Source of the DNA: Clostridium beijerinckii HUN142
GTDB taxonomy: Bacteria > Bacillota > Clostridia > Clostridiales > Clostridiaceae
DNA: 39,629 bases
Assembly: GCF_000621745.1 (NCBI RefSeq)
Contig: NZ_KK211342.1
Span: 2,660 to 42,288, forward strand
Reading direction: 5' to 3'
In this document: in pieces, positions 25,727-33,963 of the stretch
Numbering within the stretch: position 1 is the stretch's first letter
How the letters are laid out: every line of letters begins with the position of its first letter
Translations under genes and position numbers: made by a program
The notes under the pieces: model-generated
Told to the model about the DNA's origin: nothing
The model's input: the letters and a program-made list of their open reading frames with translations, nothing else
Database searches by the model: none

Positions 25727-25948
25727 TTATCGTCTCATTAATCCAATCCTTTCGATTTTAAATTCAAGATTTTCTTTACGCGTATCATCAATATTTAATT
25801 TACATGATTTATCCTGTTTATGAAGATTGCAATAGTAATTATAATCTGTATTTAAATCTGAAAATACTTCTACTATTGCTAAAGCTATTTGCTTTTTATC
25901 AAAGACCTCCCATTCTTCTGAATTAAGTTTAATTTCATCTCTAATCAT
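25727..25948 (-). CDS. Small hypothetical protein upstream of the retropepsin remnant
   Basis: 73 aa from the ATG at 25948 (TTG at 25966 possible, GGAG between). Reads MIRDEIKLNSEEWEVFDKKQ, then IALAIVEVFSDLN and a charged C-terminus with two Cys (NYYCNLHKQDKSCKL). Family not recognised. Its end ATGAGACGATAA overlaps the open frame of the protease remnant, suggesting the two once formed a coupled pair. Confidence 0.5.
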   Translation of the reverse strand: MIRDEIKLNSEEWEVFDKKQIALAIVEVFSDLNTDYNYYCNLHKQDKSCKLNIDDTRKENLEFKIERIGLMRR

Positions 25949-26087
25949 TTTTACAACACGCTCCAATAATTTATTTACAGCTTTAAAATTAAGCAGCTGC
26001 TATTATGGGCATATGTTTTATAATATAACATTAAAATCATGATTAAGTTTGTATGTCTAATCTCCTAGCCCGCATTTTACAAGCAAA

Positions 26088-26167
26088 TTCTTATATTCTT
26101 AAGTTCTAATATTCTTAAATTCCGTTATTCTTAAGTTCTTTTATTCTAAAATTCTAATAAATATATA
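26088..26167. repeat. Five 16-bp tandem repeats (iteron-like)
   Basis: Units start at 26088, 26104, 26120, 26136 and 26152 (last one diverged), consensus TTCTAATATTCTTAAG. A perfect palindrome AAATTCTTAAGAATTT with the same core follows at about 26211. They occupy the 334-nt gap before the RHH-like gene at 26301 and could be its operator. Confidence 0.7.
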
Positions 26168-26300
26168 TCTTGAAAAAAAGCAGCTATGCTGCAATTAGGA
26201 TCATTATATATAAATTCTTAAGAATTTTAGAATCTCTAATAAATAACCATATATCTTTTACGAAGATACATAAAATACTGCTAAGGAGGGTATATAATTT

Positions 26301-26846
26301 ATGGCTAGAAGAAAAACATCTAAGGTTCCTAAAAATGATTTTGAATATGATGAAGGTGAAGTATATGGATTTACTAGTGAAACTCCTATAGCTGGTGACT
26401 GTATACTTTCATTCTCTTTTGATGATGATTCTGATACTATTCAAACTAATTCTGAATGTAAATCTAATAACACTGCAATTCAAGAAGATCTTCAAAATAA
26501 TATTCAAACTAATACAGCTTCAACTAGTAACAGCGATTTTCAAGATAATATAACTAATTCCATAGAAATAAAAAATACTTTAAACTCTACAAAAGACTTA
26601 TTTGATAATAGAAGAACTCCACTTCCTAATGGTGCCACTCCTGCAGTTGATGGTGAAACTCCAAATATTAAAAGAAGCTACACCCTTAGAAGTTCTACCA
26701 TAAGAAACATAAATGAATTAAAGAGTATCCCTCCAGATCTTAATGTATGTATCAGTACAATAGCTGATATTGCCATAGATTATTATCATAACCATATTGT
26801 AAATGAAGGCGAGGCGGTACGCAATAATTTATTTTATCTATTTTAA
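26301..26846 (+). CDS. RHH-like DNA-binding protein with long acidic/Asn-rich N-terminus
   Basis: 181 aa. Residues 1-110 are low-complexity, acidic and Asn/Thr/Ser-rich. Residues 124-167 (KRSYTLRSSTIRNINELKSI, then STIADIAIDYYHNHIV) look like a beta-helix-helix ribbon-helix-helix domain. RBS AAGGAGGG. YvrJ follows 78 nt later. The tandem repeats just upstream fit an autoregulated RHH protein. Exact family not known. Confidence 0.6.
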   Translation: MARRKTSKVPKNDFEYDEGEVYGFTSETPIAGDCILSFSFDDDSDTIQTNSECKSNNTAIQEDLQNNIQTNTASTSNSDFQDNITNSIEIKNTLNSTKDLFDNRRTPLPNGATPAVDGETPNIKRSYTLRSSTIRNINELKSIPPDLNVCISTIADIAIDYYHNHIVNEGEAVRNNLFYLF

Positions 26847-26924
26847 CTTTAGATAATTATTTATTTCCTAAATATAAACTAATATATTTTATTTCATATA
26901 TCCCTTATAGGAGGTGATGGATTT

Positions 26925-27125
26925 ATGGAAGTAAATGAGTTAATTAACCTTATTGTTAATAATGGGTTTCCAGTTGCGGTATCTGCATATTTGCTAATTC
27001 GCTTAGAGAAACAAATCGTTAGTTTATCAAGTTCAATTAATAAGTTAAATACCATAATATCAGCTAAACTTGGGGTGGCTATTGATACAGAGAGTTCTAC
27101 TGATGATTCTAATAAATTGGCATGA
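26925..27125 (+). CDS. YvrJ-family small membrane protein
   Basis: 66 aa. MEVNELINLIVNNGFPVAVS, then AYLLIRLEKQIVSLSSSINK is the YvrJ pattern: one membrane helix with NxGFP and LLIRLE, then an amphipathic helix. It resembles small holin-like BhlA/UviB peptides in layout. Strong RBS TAGGAGGTG. A terminator follows directly. Role unknown. Confidence 0.85.
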   Translation: MEVNELINLIVNNGFPVAVSAYLLIRLEKQIVSLSSSINKLNTIISAKLGVAIDTESSTDDSNKLA

Positions 27126-27128
27126 GAA

Positions 27129-27167
27129 AAAGGCAATAAACACTTTGTAATAATGTTTATTGCCTTT
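27129..27167 (+). terminator. Terminator after yvrJ
   Basis: Perfect 14-bp arms AAAGGCAATAAACA (27129-27142) and TGTTTATTGCCTTT (27154-27167). Confidence 0.88.
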
Positions 27168-27262
27168 AAACTTGTTTATATTTTAATAGAAAACTAAGTA
27201 GTTCAATATGAATTTAGATTATAAAAACATACCCAAGTTAAGAAGACCATATAAAAAGTTAA

Positions 27263-27681
27263 TTACTTTGGTATAAATTCATCTTTCAAAATTGAATAAT
27301 ACAATCTGTCTATATATTCTCCATTTTGGTAAAAGAAATCTCGTAATGTTCATTCATAAACGAATCCACATTTCTCGATAACTTTGCGAGATGGTATATT
27401 TATTGATTTGTGGCATATTTGAACTTTATGCAAATTCATTTTATCGAAACCATATTTAATAACAGCCTATCTATAGTAATCACTTTTATCATAGGAACTT
27501 ATATATTTATCAAGTAGTTCTTTCTCCTCTTCCTTGTACTATAAACTAATTTGGAATACAGTGATTGAATCTCAGGATCACTAATTCAATATTTCAACAT
27601 ATTTTCATCATCTGTATATTCAAACTTTCTTTAAATTAATCTTTCTATTTCAATCTTCGCCGTCCCAACATGTGCTAGCAT
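27263..27681 (-). pseudogene. GNAT acetyltransferase (RimJ/RimL type) with several stops
   Basis: ATG at 27681 with GAGAGG before it. It reads MLAHVGTAKIEIERLI then a stop, ENMLKY stop ISDPEIQSLYSKLVYST, EEEKELLDKYISSYDKSDYY, a stop, then KYGFDKMNLHKVQICHKSIN, IPSRKVIEKCGFVYE, a stop, and RDFFYQNGEYIDRLYYSILK. The conserved GNAT end (NxxSRxVxEKxGFxxEGxLR) is plain. At least four nonsense changes and a loss in the middle make it dead. Confidence 0.85.
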
Positions 27682-27739
27682 AGTTTTAATCCTCTCTTTC
27701 ACAATAATTTACTATTATATTTTATAAGAAGGTAATTAA

Positions 27740-28258
27740 TTAGTTTGATGGCTGTTTACATAAATAATGCAAAAATAGACTTGCTACTGCTAACTTATAT
27801 TTTTTCTCACAGGAAACAGAATTAGTATCATTCATAAAACTTTGCAAATCTCCTAGATCAAGTCCTGAATATATAGCTAATGTTTCATAGCTAATTTCAA
27901 ACTCACCTATTAGCACATCTATTACTCCTTTAACTCGGTCATCTTGATTTACCATCGCTATCCCTTCAGATAGCATGAAAATCATGTTGCATAAATGCGA
28001 AGGGTTCGGAATATTGGAATTTTTCAAACTCTCTTCACTATTCTCACCAGAATTTACGATATTGGTAAAAAAATCATATAATTTATTTTTTCCATTCATA
28101 TAATCTTTCAACCAAACATGATCTACTCCTATCATCTTACTCAAAGATTTCAGTTCAATTTTATAGTTTTCAAGCAAGTTTTCTATATCTTTTCTTATAA
28201 CATCTTCAGCTTGATTGAAGTTTGTAGAAACGATAGTCTCAATTGAATTAATTTCCAT
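27740..28258 (-). CDS. Protein with two HTH-like repeats
   Basis: 172 aa. Two similar segments are seen: YKIELKSLSKMIGVDHVWLK with DYMNGKNKLYDFFTNI, and FEISYETLAIYSGLDLGDLQ with SFMNDTNSVS and LAVASLFLHYL. Each looks like an HTH followed by a helix, so the gene seems to be an internal duplication of an HTH domain. RBS AAGGAG. Short direct repeats lie just upstream and could be its binding sites. Target genes unknown. Confidence 0.65.
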   Translation of the reverse strand: MEINSIETIVSTNFNQAEDVIRKDIENLLENYKIELKSLSKMIGVDHVWLKDYMNGKNKLYDFFTNIVNSGENSEESLKNSNIPNPSHLCNMIFMLSEGIAMVNQDDRVKGVIDVLIGEFEISYETLAIYSGLDLGDLQSFMNDTNSVSCEKKYKLAVASLFLHYLCKQPSN

Positions 28259-28306
28259 TATAGTCTCCTTTTGTAATACTTATAGTTTATTCTTATTTTG
28301 CACTTA

Positions 28307-28336
28307 TTTAGTATTGCGTTTTATGTTAGTATTGTG
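28307..28336. promoter_or_regulatory. Candidate operator: TTAGTATTG direct repeats
   Basis: TTAGTATTGCG (28308-28318) and TTAGTATTGTG (28326-28336), 18 bp apart, upstream of the HTH gene; an inverted AATACT half-site lies at about 28276. The 13-mer TTTAGTATTGCGT at 28307 recurs at 29494-29506, 100 bp before a secreted-protein gene. Confidence 0.35.
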
Positions 28337-28469
28337 CATTATTTCAATTTATCTTACCCCTCTTAATAAGTTAGGCCTGTTACTTCCTCTAGTTTCCCTC
28401 CGTAAAATGAACAATATATGTTTTCAATCATACTATGATTTAGAGAGTTTTTAAAAGGAGTAAAATCAT

Positions 28470-28691
28470 ATGAGCGAATACGGCAAACCGAATTCCCCAC
28501 CGCCAAAAACTAAACCTAAAAAACCAAAAGTTTCATATATTATTGATTGCATGCACCAATATACGTACGTATGGCTCAAACACGGGAAATCTTTCTGGTT
28601 CTATCCTACAAGAATAGAGAAAGGAGAAGTTTCTGGATATAGATGGGACGGAAAAAATGGATATTTTATGGACTTGATGAAAAATCTATAA
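28470..28691 (+). CDS. 73-aa conserved-looking hypothetical protein
   Basis: Proline/lysine-rich start (GKPNSPPPKTKPKKPKVS), then YIIDCMHQYTYVWLKHGKSF, WFYPTRIEKGEVSGYRWDG. The aromatic, beta-rich core is like short proteins seen in other clostridia, but I know no function. RBS AAAGGAG at good spacing. It stands alone before a hairpin. Confidence 0.65.
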   Translation: MSEYGKPNSPPPKTKPKKPKVSYIIDCMHQYTYVWLKHGKSFWFYPTRIEKGEVSGYRWDGKNGYFMDLMKNL

Positions 28692-28782
28692 GTCAGGTTG
28701 CATGTTACCCAGTTCCTACCCTTTACTAAAATTGTAAATAAGTTTAGCAAAGCAAAGTTTTCAAGTTATTTACTAGTAAGGA

Positions 28783-28825
28783 TTTTCTCTGATGCTACAT
28801 TATTTCTATGTAACACCAGAGAAAT
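28783..28825 (+). terminator. Stem-loop downstream of the 73-aa gene
   Basis: TTTTCTCTGATGCTACAT (28783-28800) pairs with ATGTAACACCAGAGAAAT (28808-28825) with two mismatches; no strong T-run. The rest of 28692-29147 is AT-rich and shows no gene. Confidence 0.45.
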
Positions 28826-29042
28826 AAATATAAATACACATGAAATTAGACAAATATATCATAATTATATACGGTAGACATTATTACTCAAAACTATAAA
28901 AATAATTATTTTGCATTTTAAACTACATAAAATCAAGTAATATTAATGGTATTATAACCTTCTCATAAGTGCACTTTCAGTGCCTTTTTTCTTTCACATA
29001 CTTATTAATAATTTAACCTATAATAAGACTTTTCATTTTCAC

Positions 29043-29062
29043 TTTACTACGTCAAATCTACA
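29043..29062. repeat. 20-nt exact repeat, copy 1
   Basis: TTTACTACGTCAAATCTACA, identical at 37122-37141. Both copies lie near members of the small secreted protein family; its middle part CGTAGTAAA also occurs inverted at about 29504. Confidence 0.6.
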
Positions 29063-29147
29063 TTCTGCATATTTATTTAATAATTCCACATAATAAATTT
29101 AATCACTTACTTGTATAAAACTTAAATTATGGAAGGTGCCCAATCCA

Positions 29148-29465
29148 ATGAAGAAATCTGTTATTGTATTTTCTATTTTTCTATTCATGTCATTTAGCAT
29201 GAATTTAATAACTTCTGTCGCTCAAACTAATACCTTTTCTGAAGGAATTTATGGTATTGAGGGCTTAAAGCTAATTCCAAATGTTCCATATAAAGTTCGA
29301 AATGTTTCTGGTGGTAAGGTTTTCATAACCATACTTAACGAGGACCTGATAATGGAGCAATCTATACGCTTTCAGCCAAACTCATTGCAATATGTCTTAA
29401 ATCCAATGCAATATGGTTATAAAATTATAATAGCTGGTAGTGGTCAATTATCTTTTACAGCTTAA
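29148..29465 (+). CDS. Small secreted protein, paralogue 1
   Basis: 105 aa from the ATG at 29148, which follows GGAAGGTG. A cleavable signal peptide (MKKSVIVFSIFLFMSFSMNL, cut near SVAQT) leads to a beta-rich domain of about 80 residues (GIYGIEGLKLIPNVPYKVRN, ITILNEDLIMEQSIRFQPNS, YKIIIAGSGQLSFTA). No Cys. A paralogue follows in tandem, and a third decayed member lies at 36921. Family not recognised. Confidence 0.7.
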   Translation: MKKSVIVFSIFLFMSFSMNLITSVAQTNTFSEGIYGIEGLKLIPNVPYKVRNVSGGKVFITILNEDLIMEQSIRFQPNSLQYVLNPMQYGYKIIIAGSGQLSFTA

Positions 29466-29606
29466 ATCGCAACATCTACAAACTACTTAGCATTTTAGTA
29501 TTGCGTAGTAAAACTTTTAGTTCCAATTACATATATTTTGATTATCTTAAATAATAAAAATTGAGGCTTTATGATATTACTAGAATCTTGAAAGGTGGCA
29601 ATTCTA

Positions 29607-29939
29607 ATGAAAAAATTTATTATTATATTTTCTATATTTTTATTTCTATCATTTACTATGAATACAATAAATGTCATGGCTCAACCTAAAACATTTTCGC
29701 AAGGTTTTTATACGATGAAGGACCTTGGACTCATTGAGAATGTTAATTATATAGTTCAAAATAATGAACCTTACGCTGAAGGTCTATTATTCATTATTGA
29801 TTCTGATAAAAAGGTACAGCAACTTGTACGAATACAACCTAGCTCTACTAGAAATCCACTAATACCACTTAAAGCTGATTATAAATTTATAATATATGGT
29901 AATGTTCTCTTAGCTTTTAAGCAAGTGAATATTTCATAA
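29607..29939 (+). CDS. Small secreted protein, paralogue 2
   Basis: 110 aa from the ATG at 29607 with AAAGGTGG before it. Signal peptide MKKFIIIFSIFLFLSFTMNT, cut near VMAQP. Mature part GFYTMKDLGLIENVNYIVQN, LLFIIDSDKKVQQLVRIQPS, YKFIIYGNVLLAFKQ aligns along its length with paralogue 1, so the pair arose by tandem duplication. Function unknown; extracellular. Confidence 0.7.
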   Translation: MKKFIIIFSIFLFLSFTMNTINVMAQPKTFSQGFYTMKDLGLIENVNYIVQNNEPYAEGLLFIIDSDKKVQQLVRIQPSSTRNPLIPLKADYKFIIYGNVLLAFKQVNIS

Positions 29940-30058
29940 ATCCTATTCTATATAATAACAATATACTCATAATTAAACTGAACCACTCATTATCTTTCCC
30001 CTTATTAGGGACCTTTTTATTTACTACACACTTTCTACATATGGTGTATTAATTATAA

Positions 30059-30769
30059 TTAATTTTTATCACATAAAAACTTATATTCAAACCGTTCATT
30101 AAAATTACCATTTAAACAATAATATACTGTATTAAAATTCTTTGAGTAGACCATGGAAAATGTAGTGATCCACTCTCCATTTCTTTGACTTACAGAATTA
30201 AGTATACTAAATGCAGTTTCAACATTTACTTGTTCTGATTTTTCAAATGCACTTGATACTGCCTTAAATCTATCACAATTACATTTAGCATTTTCATGTA
30301 AATAATCCCATACTGAAAAATTTGTCATAACAAAAAATGGTGAAGATTTTGCTTGATTACTTATGTTACCACGACCAGGTTCTACGACCCAAACACTGCC
30401 GTTGGAATCGCAAATCATATTGTGACAGCTCAAATTTGGTGTATTAACAACTTCAACACTTTTTAAATATTCTCCTAAGTTTTCAGTACAAATAACTCCT
30501 TTAAGTATATCTATTATAAGTTTAGTTGTGTGCGTAACTTTTTTGCTTGGCCTTCTGTATAAACCTTTTCCATTTGAATTAACTACAAGATTATTAAAGA
30601 ACCTACCAAAACAATCCACTCCAAATGATGGATATTTTCCACGTCCTCCATCAACTTGTACAGTAAACCAGTTAGGATTTTTAGTATCAATAGAATATTT
30701 CATACCATCGTTATCAAAATTCATTCCAATAATTGTATCTTGCCCTCGATAAATAAAACTTGTACACAT
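30059..30769 (-). CDS. Ntn-type linear amide C-N hydrolase (penicillin acylase/choloylglycine hydrolase-like)
   Basis: 236 aa from the ATG at 30769, preceded by GGGGGAG; this puts Cys directly after Met (MCTSF), as needed for the N-terminal nucleophile after Met removal. Further blocks: GQDTIIGMNFD, FFNNLVVNSNGKGLY, HNMICDSNGSVWVVEPGRGN, MTNFSVWDY, CDRFKAVSSAFE. It would cut linear amides such as acylated amino acids, bile-salt or lactone-type substrates; the substrate is unknown. The gene lies at one end of the 1.5-kb duplicated segment, and its broken second copy is at 37755-38394. Confidence 0.75.
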   Translation of the reverse strand: MCTSFIYRGQDTIIGMNFDNDGMKYSIDTKNPNWFTVQVDGGRGKYPSFGVDCFGRFFNNLVVNSNGKGLYRRPSKKVTHTTKLIIDILKGVICTENLGEYLKSVEVVNTPNLSCHNMICDSNGSVWVVEPGRGNISNQAKSSPFFVMTNFSVWDYLHENAKCNCDRFKAVSSAFEKSEQVNVETAFSILNSVSQRNGEWITTFSMVYSKNFNTVYYCLNGNFNERFEYKFLCDKN

Positions 30770-30916
30770 AAATATCTCCCCCATGCTTACTTTAGTTAAA
30801 GAATACTTATTTCTTCATAAAATATCATTATAAATTAATTATACCATATATTGTTTATTTTATATTTCTTGACCTCAATAATTAGTTTAGATTATAATAA
30901 TTATGCAAAATGGACT

Positions 30917-30937
30917 GGTGCGGCTTCAGCTGCTGCC
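30917..30937 (+). terminator. Tetraloop hairpin with T-run, copy 1
   Basis: GGTGCGGC, loop TTCA, GCTGCTGCC with one bulge, then TTTTATTTT. The equivalent in copy 2 pairs with different bases. Confidence 0.55.
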
Positions 30938-31067
30938 TTTTATTTTGTTGTATATTTTATTCAAACTGGGTCAATAATTATAATATGATTTCATATTAGT
31001 CCAGGAGAGATAGCTTACTATCATTCACCTGATTCTTTTGCTATCTCTACTTTTGCGCAAAAAAATA

Positions 31068-31102
31068 AAAGGTAGATTAAGTATTTTTCTCAATCTACCT
31101 TT
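31068..31102. terminator. Terminator-like hairpin in duplication copy 1
   Basis: AAAGGTAGATT (31068-31078) pairs perfectly with AATCTACCTTT (31092-31102). A second stem (GAGATAGC with GCTATCTC) lies at about 31006-31047. Confidence 0.6.
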
Positions 31103-31198
31103 ATTGGTACTTGCTGATAATATAGTGGACATCATTATAATAATATAACATTATAAAATAATCTATATTAATTAATATCTTTTGTACTATGATGAAAA

Positions 31199-31220
31199 TG
31201 CAGCTGACTCAAGAGCTGCA
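31199..31220 (+). terminator. TGCAGCT hairpin in duplication copy 1
   Basis: TGCAGCT (31199-31205) and AGCTGCA (31214-31220); the stem is unchanged in copy 2. Confidence 0.4.
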
Positions 31221-31292
31221 CTTGCTTTATGTACTTTTTGCTTTTACAATAGATCTTTATTATTTTACCATACTGATATAAAGATTTCCATA

Positions 31293-31442
31293 CTACCTAT
31301 CAATCAATTCATTCTTAACATACTCGTTAATGGTATCTTCTTCACCCTCAAATATTTCTGCTAAATGTAAAATTGTTTCTTGCTCCTCTTCTGTAAGCTC
31401 TCTTATTGTATCTTTGATTGTATCTATAGTTACATCCTTCAT
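31293..31442 (-). CDS. 49-aa acidic small protein, copy 1
   Basis: ATG at 31442 behind AAGGTGGTGAT, stop at 31293. It reads MKDVTIDTIKDTIRELTEEE, then QETILHLAEIFEGEEDTINE and YVKNELIDR. Strongly acidic and helical, no membrane segment. The second genomic copy also keeps an open frame with an in-frame deletion, supporting coding. It lies upstream of the Ntn hydrolase on the same strand, with hairpins between. Function unknown. Confidence 0.65.
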   Translation of the reverse strand: MKDVTIDTIKDTIRELTEEEQETILHLAEIFEGEEDTINEYVKNELIDR

Positions 31443-31878
31443 AAAACAAAATCACCACCTTAATGCTGTTGTGGAATATTATATTATATGAAACTCAAAT
31501 AATCTATAGTATAAATATTAGAAATTTATTAATATTATAGTTAATCATTTTTTCATGGTTTGGCATATTCCGGAAATACAGTGAATGAATTAAAAATTTA
31601 CTGCCTTTTGTTCTTTTTTTAGAATATCCAATATAATAATAGTGGTTGGGTATTCGTGGTCCGTATATATGCATATATACTTAAAGGGATTGTATTTTTT
31701 GTATGATCCCTATCTCTATTGAAAATTATAGCCATTTACAAAACTATAAATTTTATTTCTGTAACATTTCTTCCTACTCTACAATATATTAATTAATATA
31801 ACCGGCATTTTCTCCATGTCGTGTTGATCTTTTATGTGCATTAACAAAAAAATATATTAAATTTCGTTTTTATAAAGA

Positions 31879-31909
31879 AGCAGCAGTTAGAAACATCCTT
31901 ACTGCTGCT
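31879..31909. terminator. Stand-alone stem-loop
   Basis: AGCAGCAGT (31879-31887) and ACTGCTGCT (31901-31909), 9 bp, in the gene-free stretch 31702-32101; no T-run, so function is uncertain. Confidence 0.4.
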
Positions 31910-31924
31910 ATTATATATCATTTA

Positions 31925-32054
31925 ACATAAAGGGAATAAGGGGAATAAAGACTTTTCTCTACTCCCACTTATACTACAATTATTTAATGAGAACCAAACA
32001 TTTTTTATTAATTGTCTCGTCCATACTATAACATATATTAACAAAAATGTAAAT
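31925..32054. repeat. Diverged direct repeat left of the PocR-MCP gene
   Basis: Resembles 33312-33437: both have a GGAAAT/GGGAATAA stretch followed by an AACATTTTTTATTAATTG core and ACTATAA. The two copies flank the sensor gene. Confidence 0.5.
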
Positions 32055-32101
32055 TGCTTTTGTATTCAGTTTGCATGCATTCCTATTTGTAATTACTTAT
32101 G

Positions 32102-33130
32102 TTATAAACCAGCCAACTTGTCTAGCTCCATAGTAAAACTTGTAACTTCCTCAACACTAGCATTTGTTTCTTCTATTGCAGCTGATTGTTGTTCAGTTAT
32201 ATCTAATGTGGTATTTGATACTTGCATAGTTCTCTCTATTGATTCTTGTATTCTTTCTACTAATTTAGCAATCTCTTTTGATGTTTCTTTAGAGCTTTCC
32301 GCTAGATTTCTAATCTCTTTTGCAACAACGGAAAATCCTCTTCCTAACTCTCCCACCCTTGCTGCCTCAATTGAAGCGTTAAGTCCAAGCATTTTAGTTT
32401 GATTAGTTATATCTTTTATATATCCCAAAATAGCATTTATTTTATTAGAATGTTCTCTTACATTTACTATTTCACTATTTAATAAATTTTGATTTTCAGT
32501 AACTTCCATTGATGATGCAGCAAGTTGTTGAGTTGCGGATGATATTTGTTCAAAACTATCTGCAAGAGTTGTTGTTAATTCCTTAATTTTTAAACGCTGA
32601 TATCCTTCATTTGATAATGTGTTAGCAACTGAAAATAAGACTTCTGCTGCTGACCTGATATTCCGTTCGTCAACTATTTTCACTTCTTTAGCAGCACCAT
32701 AATATTTATCTTCTTCCAGCCCAAGTTCATTGGCAGTATTTTTAAATTCTATTTCTTTAGGACTCTCAAAAAGAATTTGTCCACCAAGAATTGTTCCAAT
32801 AAGAGTTCCTTGAACTATTATCGGTGCAGCAAAATCAATAAGTCCTGAATGACACTTATAAATATAAGGTTTTCCAGTCCTGAATGCCTCCTCTCCAGCA
32901 CTAGCATGGCATTGAGCGCATCGACTTTTTCCAAGTTCCGTAGATTGAGTAAAATTAGAGCATATATTAGTGTAACTACTTGGTTTTGTAAAAGGAATTC
33001 CATTCTTATCCACTGTAACACTTGCGATATTCATACTTTTAGCAAAGTCATCTTGGAATTTTTGAATAAAATTCAAATCAATAACATCCTTTAATTCCAA
33101 CCCATCTAATTTGACATTACTTTTTTCCAC
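32102..33130 (-). CDS. Soluble PocR-domain methyl-accepting chemotaxis-type sensor (GTG start)
   Basis: 342 aa. Residues about 13-175 are a PocR sensory domain with conserved cysteines 57, 71, 74 and 93 (RCAQCHASAGEEAFRTGKPY, YKCHSGLIDFAAPI) that could bind a metal or sense redox state or small hydrocarbons. Residues about 190-342 are the MCP signalling hairpin (LGLNASIEAARVGELGRGFS, VVAKEIRNLAESSKETSKEI). There is no membrane segment, so it is a cytosolic receptor. The signalling domain ends shortly after the tip, shorter than typical. RBS ACGGAGG before GTG at 33130. No chemotaxis genes are near. Confidence 0.88.
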   Translation of the reverse strand: MEKSNVKLDGLELKDVIDLNFIQKFQDDFAKSMNIASVTVDKNGIPFTKPSSYTNICSNFTQSTELGKSRCAQCHASAGEEAFRTGKPYIYKCHSGLIDFAAPIIVQGTLIGTILGGQILFESPKEIEFKNTANELGLEEDKYYGAAKEVKIVDERNIRSAAEVLFSVANTLSNEGYQRLKIKELTTTLADSFEQISSATQQLAASSMEVTENQNLLNSEIVNVREHSNKINAILGYIKDITNQTKMLGLNASIEAARVGELGRGFSVVAKEIRNLAESSKETSKEIAKLVERIQESIERTMQVSNTTLDITEQQSAAIEETNASVEEVTSFTMELDKLAGL

Positions 33131-33311
33131 AATTTTATCCTCCGTAAGAACTTTTTTTACATATTATATCATACTTTTTAATCTTTTTCATTAATTTTAT
33201 TTGATTTTATAATATTTTAATAGTTTTTTTTCCCTTATATATCCTTAATTTAATTTTTATATTTTTCATTCTTATCCCATCTAGAAAATGTATCAACTTT
33301 CATGTTTTTTT

Positions 33312-33437
33312 ACATAAAAATAAAGGAAATGAAGATTTCTCTCTATTTCCTTTATTTGGGACCCTTTAAATGAAACTCAACATATTTTTTATTAATTGCC
33401 TCAATTACATTATAATACTCTTCTAAAAAGTGTAAAT
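33312..33437. repeat. Diverged direct repeat right of the PocR-MCP gene
   Basis: Partner of 31925-32054; the shared core is ATTTTTTATTAATTG with similar flanks. Confidence 0.5.
33318..33357. terminator. Perfect 13-bp stem-loop within the right repeat
   Basis: AAATAAAGGAAAT (33318-33330) and ATTTCCTTTATTT (33345-33357). It is not directly behind any gene, so it may belong to a lost neighbour. Confidence 0.55.
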
Positions 33438-33566
33438 AAATACTAATATAGATTCATTAACCATAAATTCCGTTTTTATCACATACTCTCTAATTTATAA
33501 TATATTATTTATATGATAGTATATTTCCTAATTCTGTTATTAACATCAAAGTGCTGACATAAAACA

Positions 33567-33599
33567 AAGTAGTAGCTGAATTTCTCCTAGCTACTACTT
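33567..33599. terminator. Stand-alone stem-loop in the 33131-33963 gap
   Basis: AAGTAGTAGCT (33567-33577) and AGCTACTACTT (33589-33599), perfect 11 bp. Apart from this, the repeat and a promoter, the 830-nt gap shows no gene. Confidence 0.5.
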
Positions 33600-33914
33600 C
33601 TTTGGTTCAACAAAACTAAGAAACGCAAGTCACCACAAACTTTCTCCGAAAAAGTAATAGTTTTATATTTACAATACGGACATTTGAACATAAATTTCAC
33701 TTCAATTATGTTACGATATTATACATTACCATTGTGTACCAATTATAACATATTTCGCAGACATCACATTATTCAATTTTTAAAGAACACCCTTTCATTA
33801 ATTGCAATACAATGAATAATATTTTAGTTTTATGAATGTCTAAATTAAATATCTCTTCTATATGAAATTTATTCCGCACTGAGATGCCCTAAGAATAGTA
33901 TTTTAGTTATGTGG

Positions 33915-33944
33915 TTCACAAAATAATGTTGCTTTCTATATAAT
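33915..33944 (+). promoter_or_regulatory. SigA-like promoter for the GT4-hydrolase gene
   Basis: TTCACA (33915-33920), 18-nt spacer, TATAAT (33939-33944), 19 nt before the ATG at 33964, which leaves a very short leader with GAGGTGA as RBS. Confidence 0.45.
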
Positions 33945-33963
33945 GAAGTAATGAGGTGAAATA

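Larger units (their letters stand above)
30130..31701. repeat. 1.5-kb segmental duplication, copy 1
   Basis: Direct repeat of 37755-39291, mostly above about 90 percent identity by eye. It holds most of the Ntn hydrolase gene, its leader, several hairpins and a 49-aa ORF. Copy 1 keeps an intact hydrolase. Confidence 0.9.

Noticed and set aside
26088..26167. CRISPR array
   Set aside because: 16-bp units follow each other directly without spacers and no cas gene is near.
26170..26391. 73-aa plus-strand ORF before the RHH-like gene
   Set aside because: Overlaps the well-supported start at 26301 in another frame and has no RBS.
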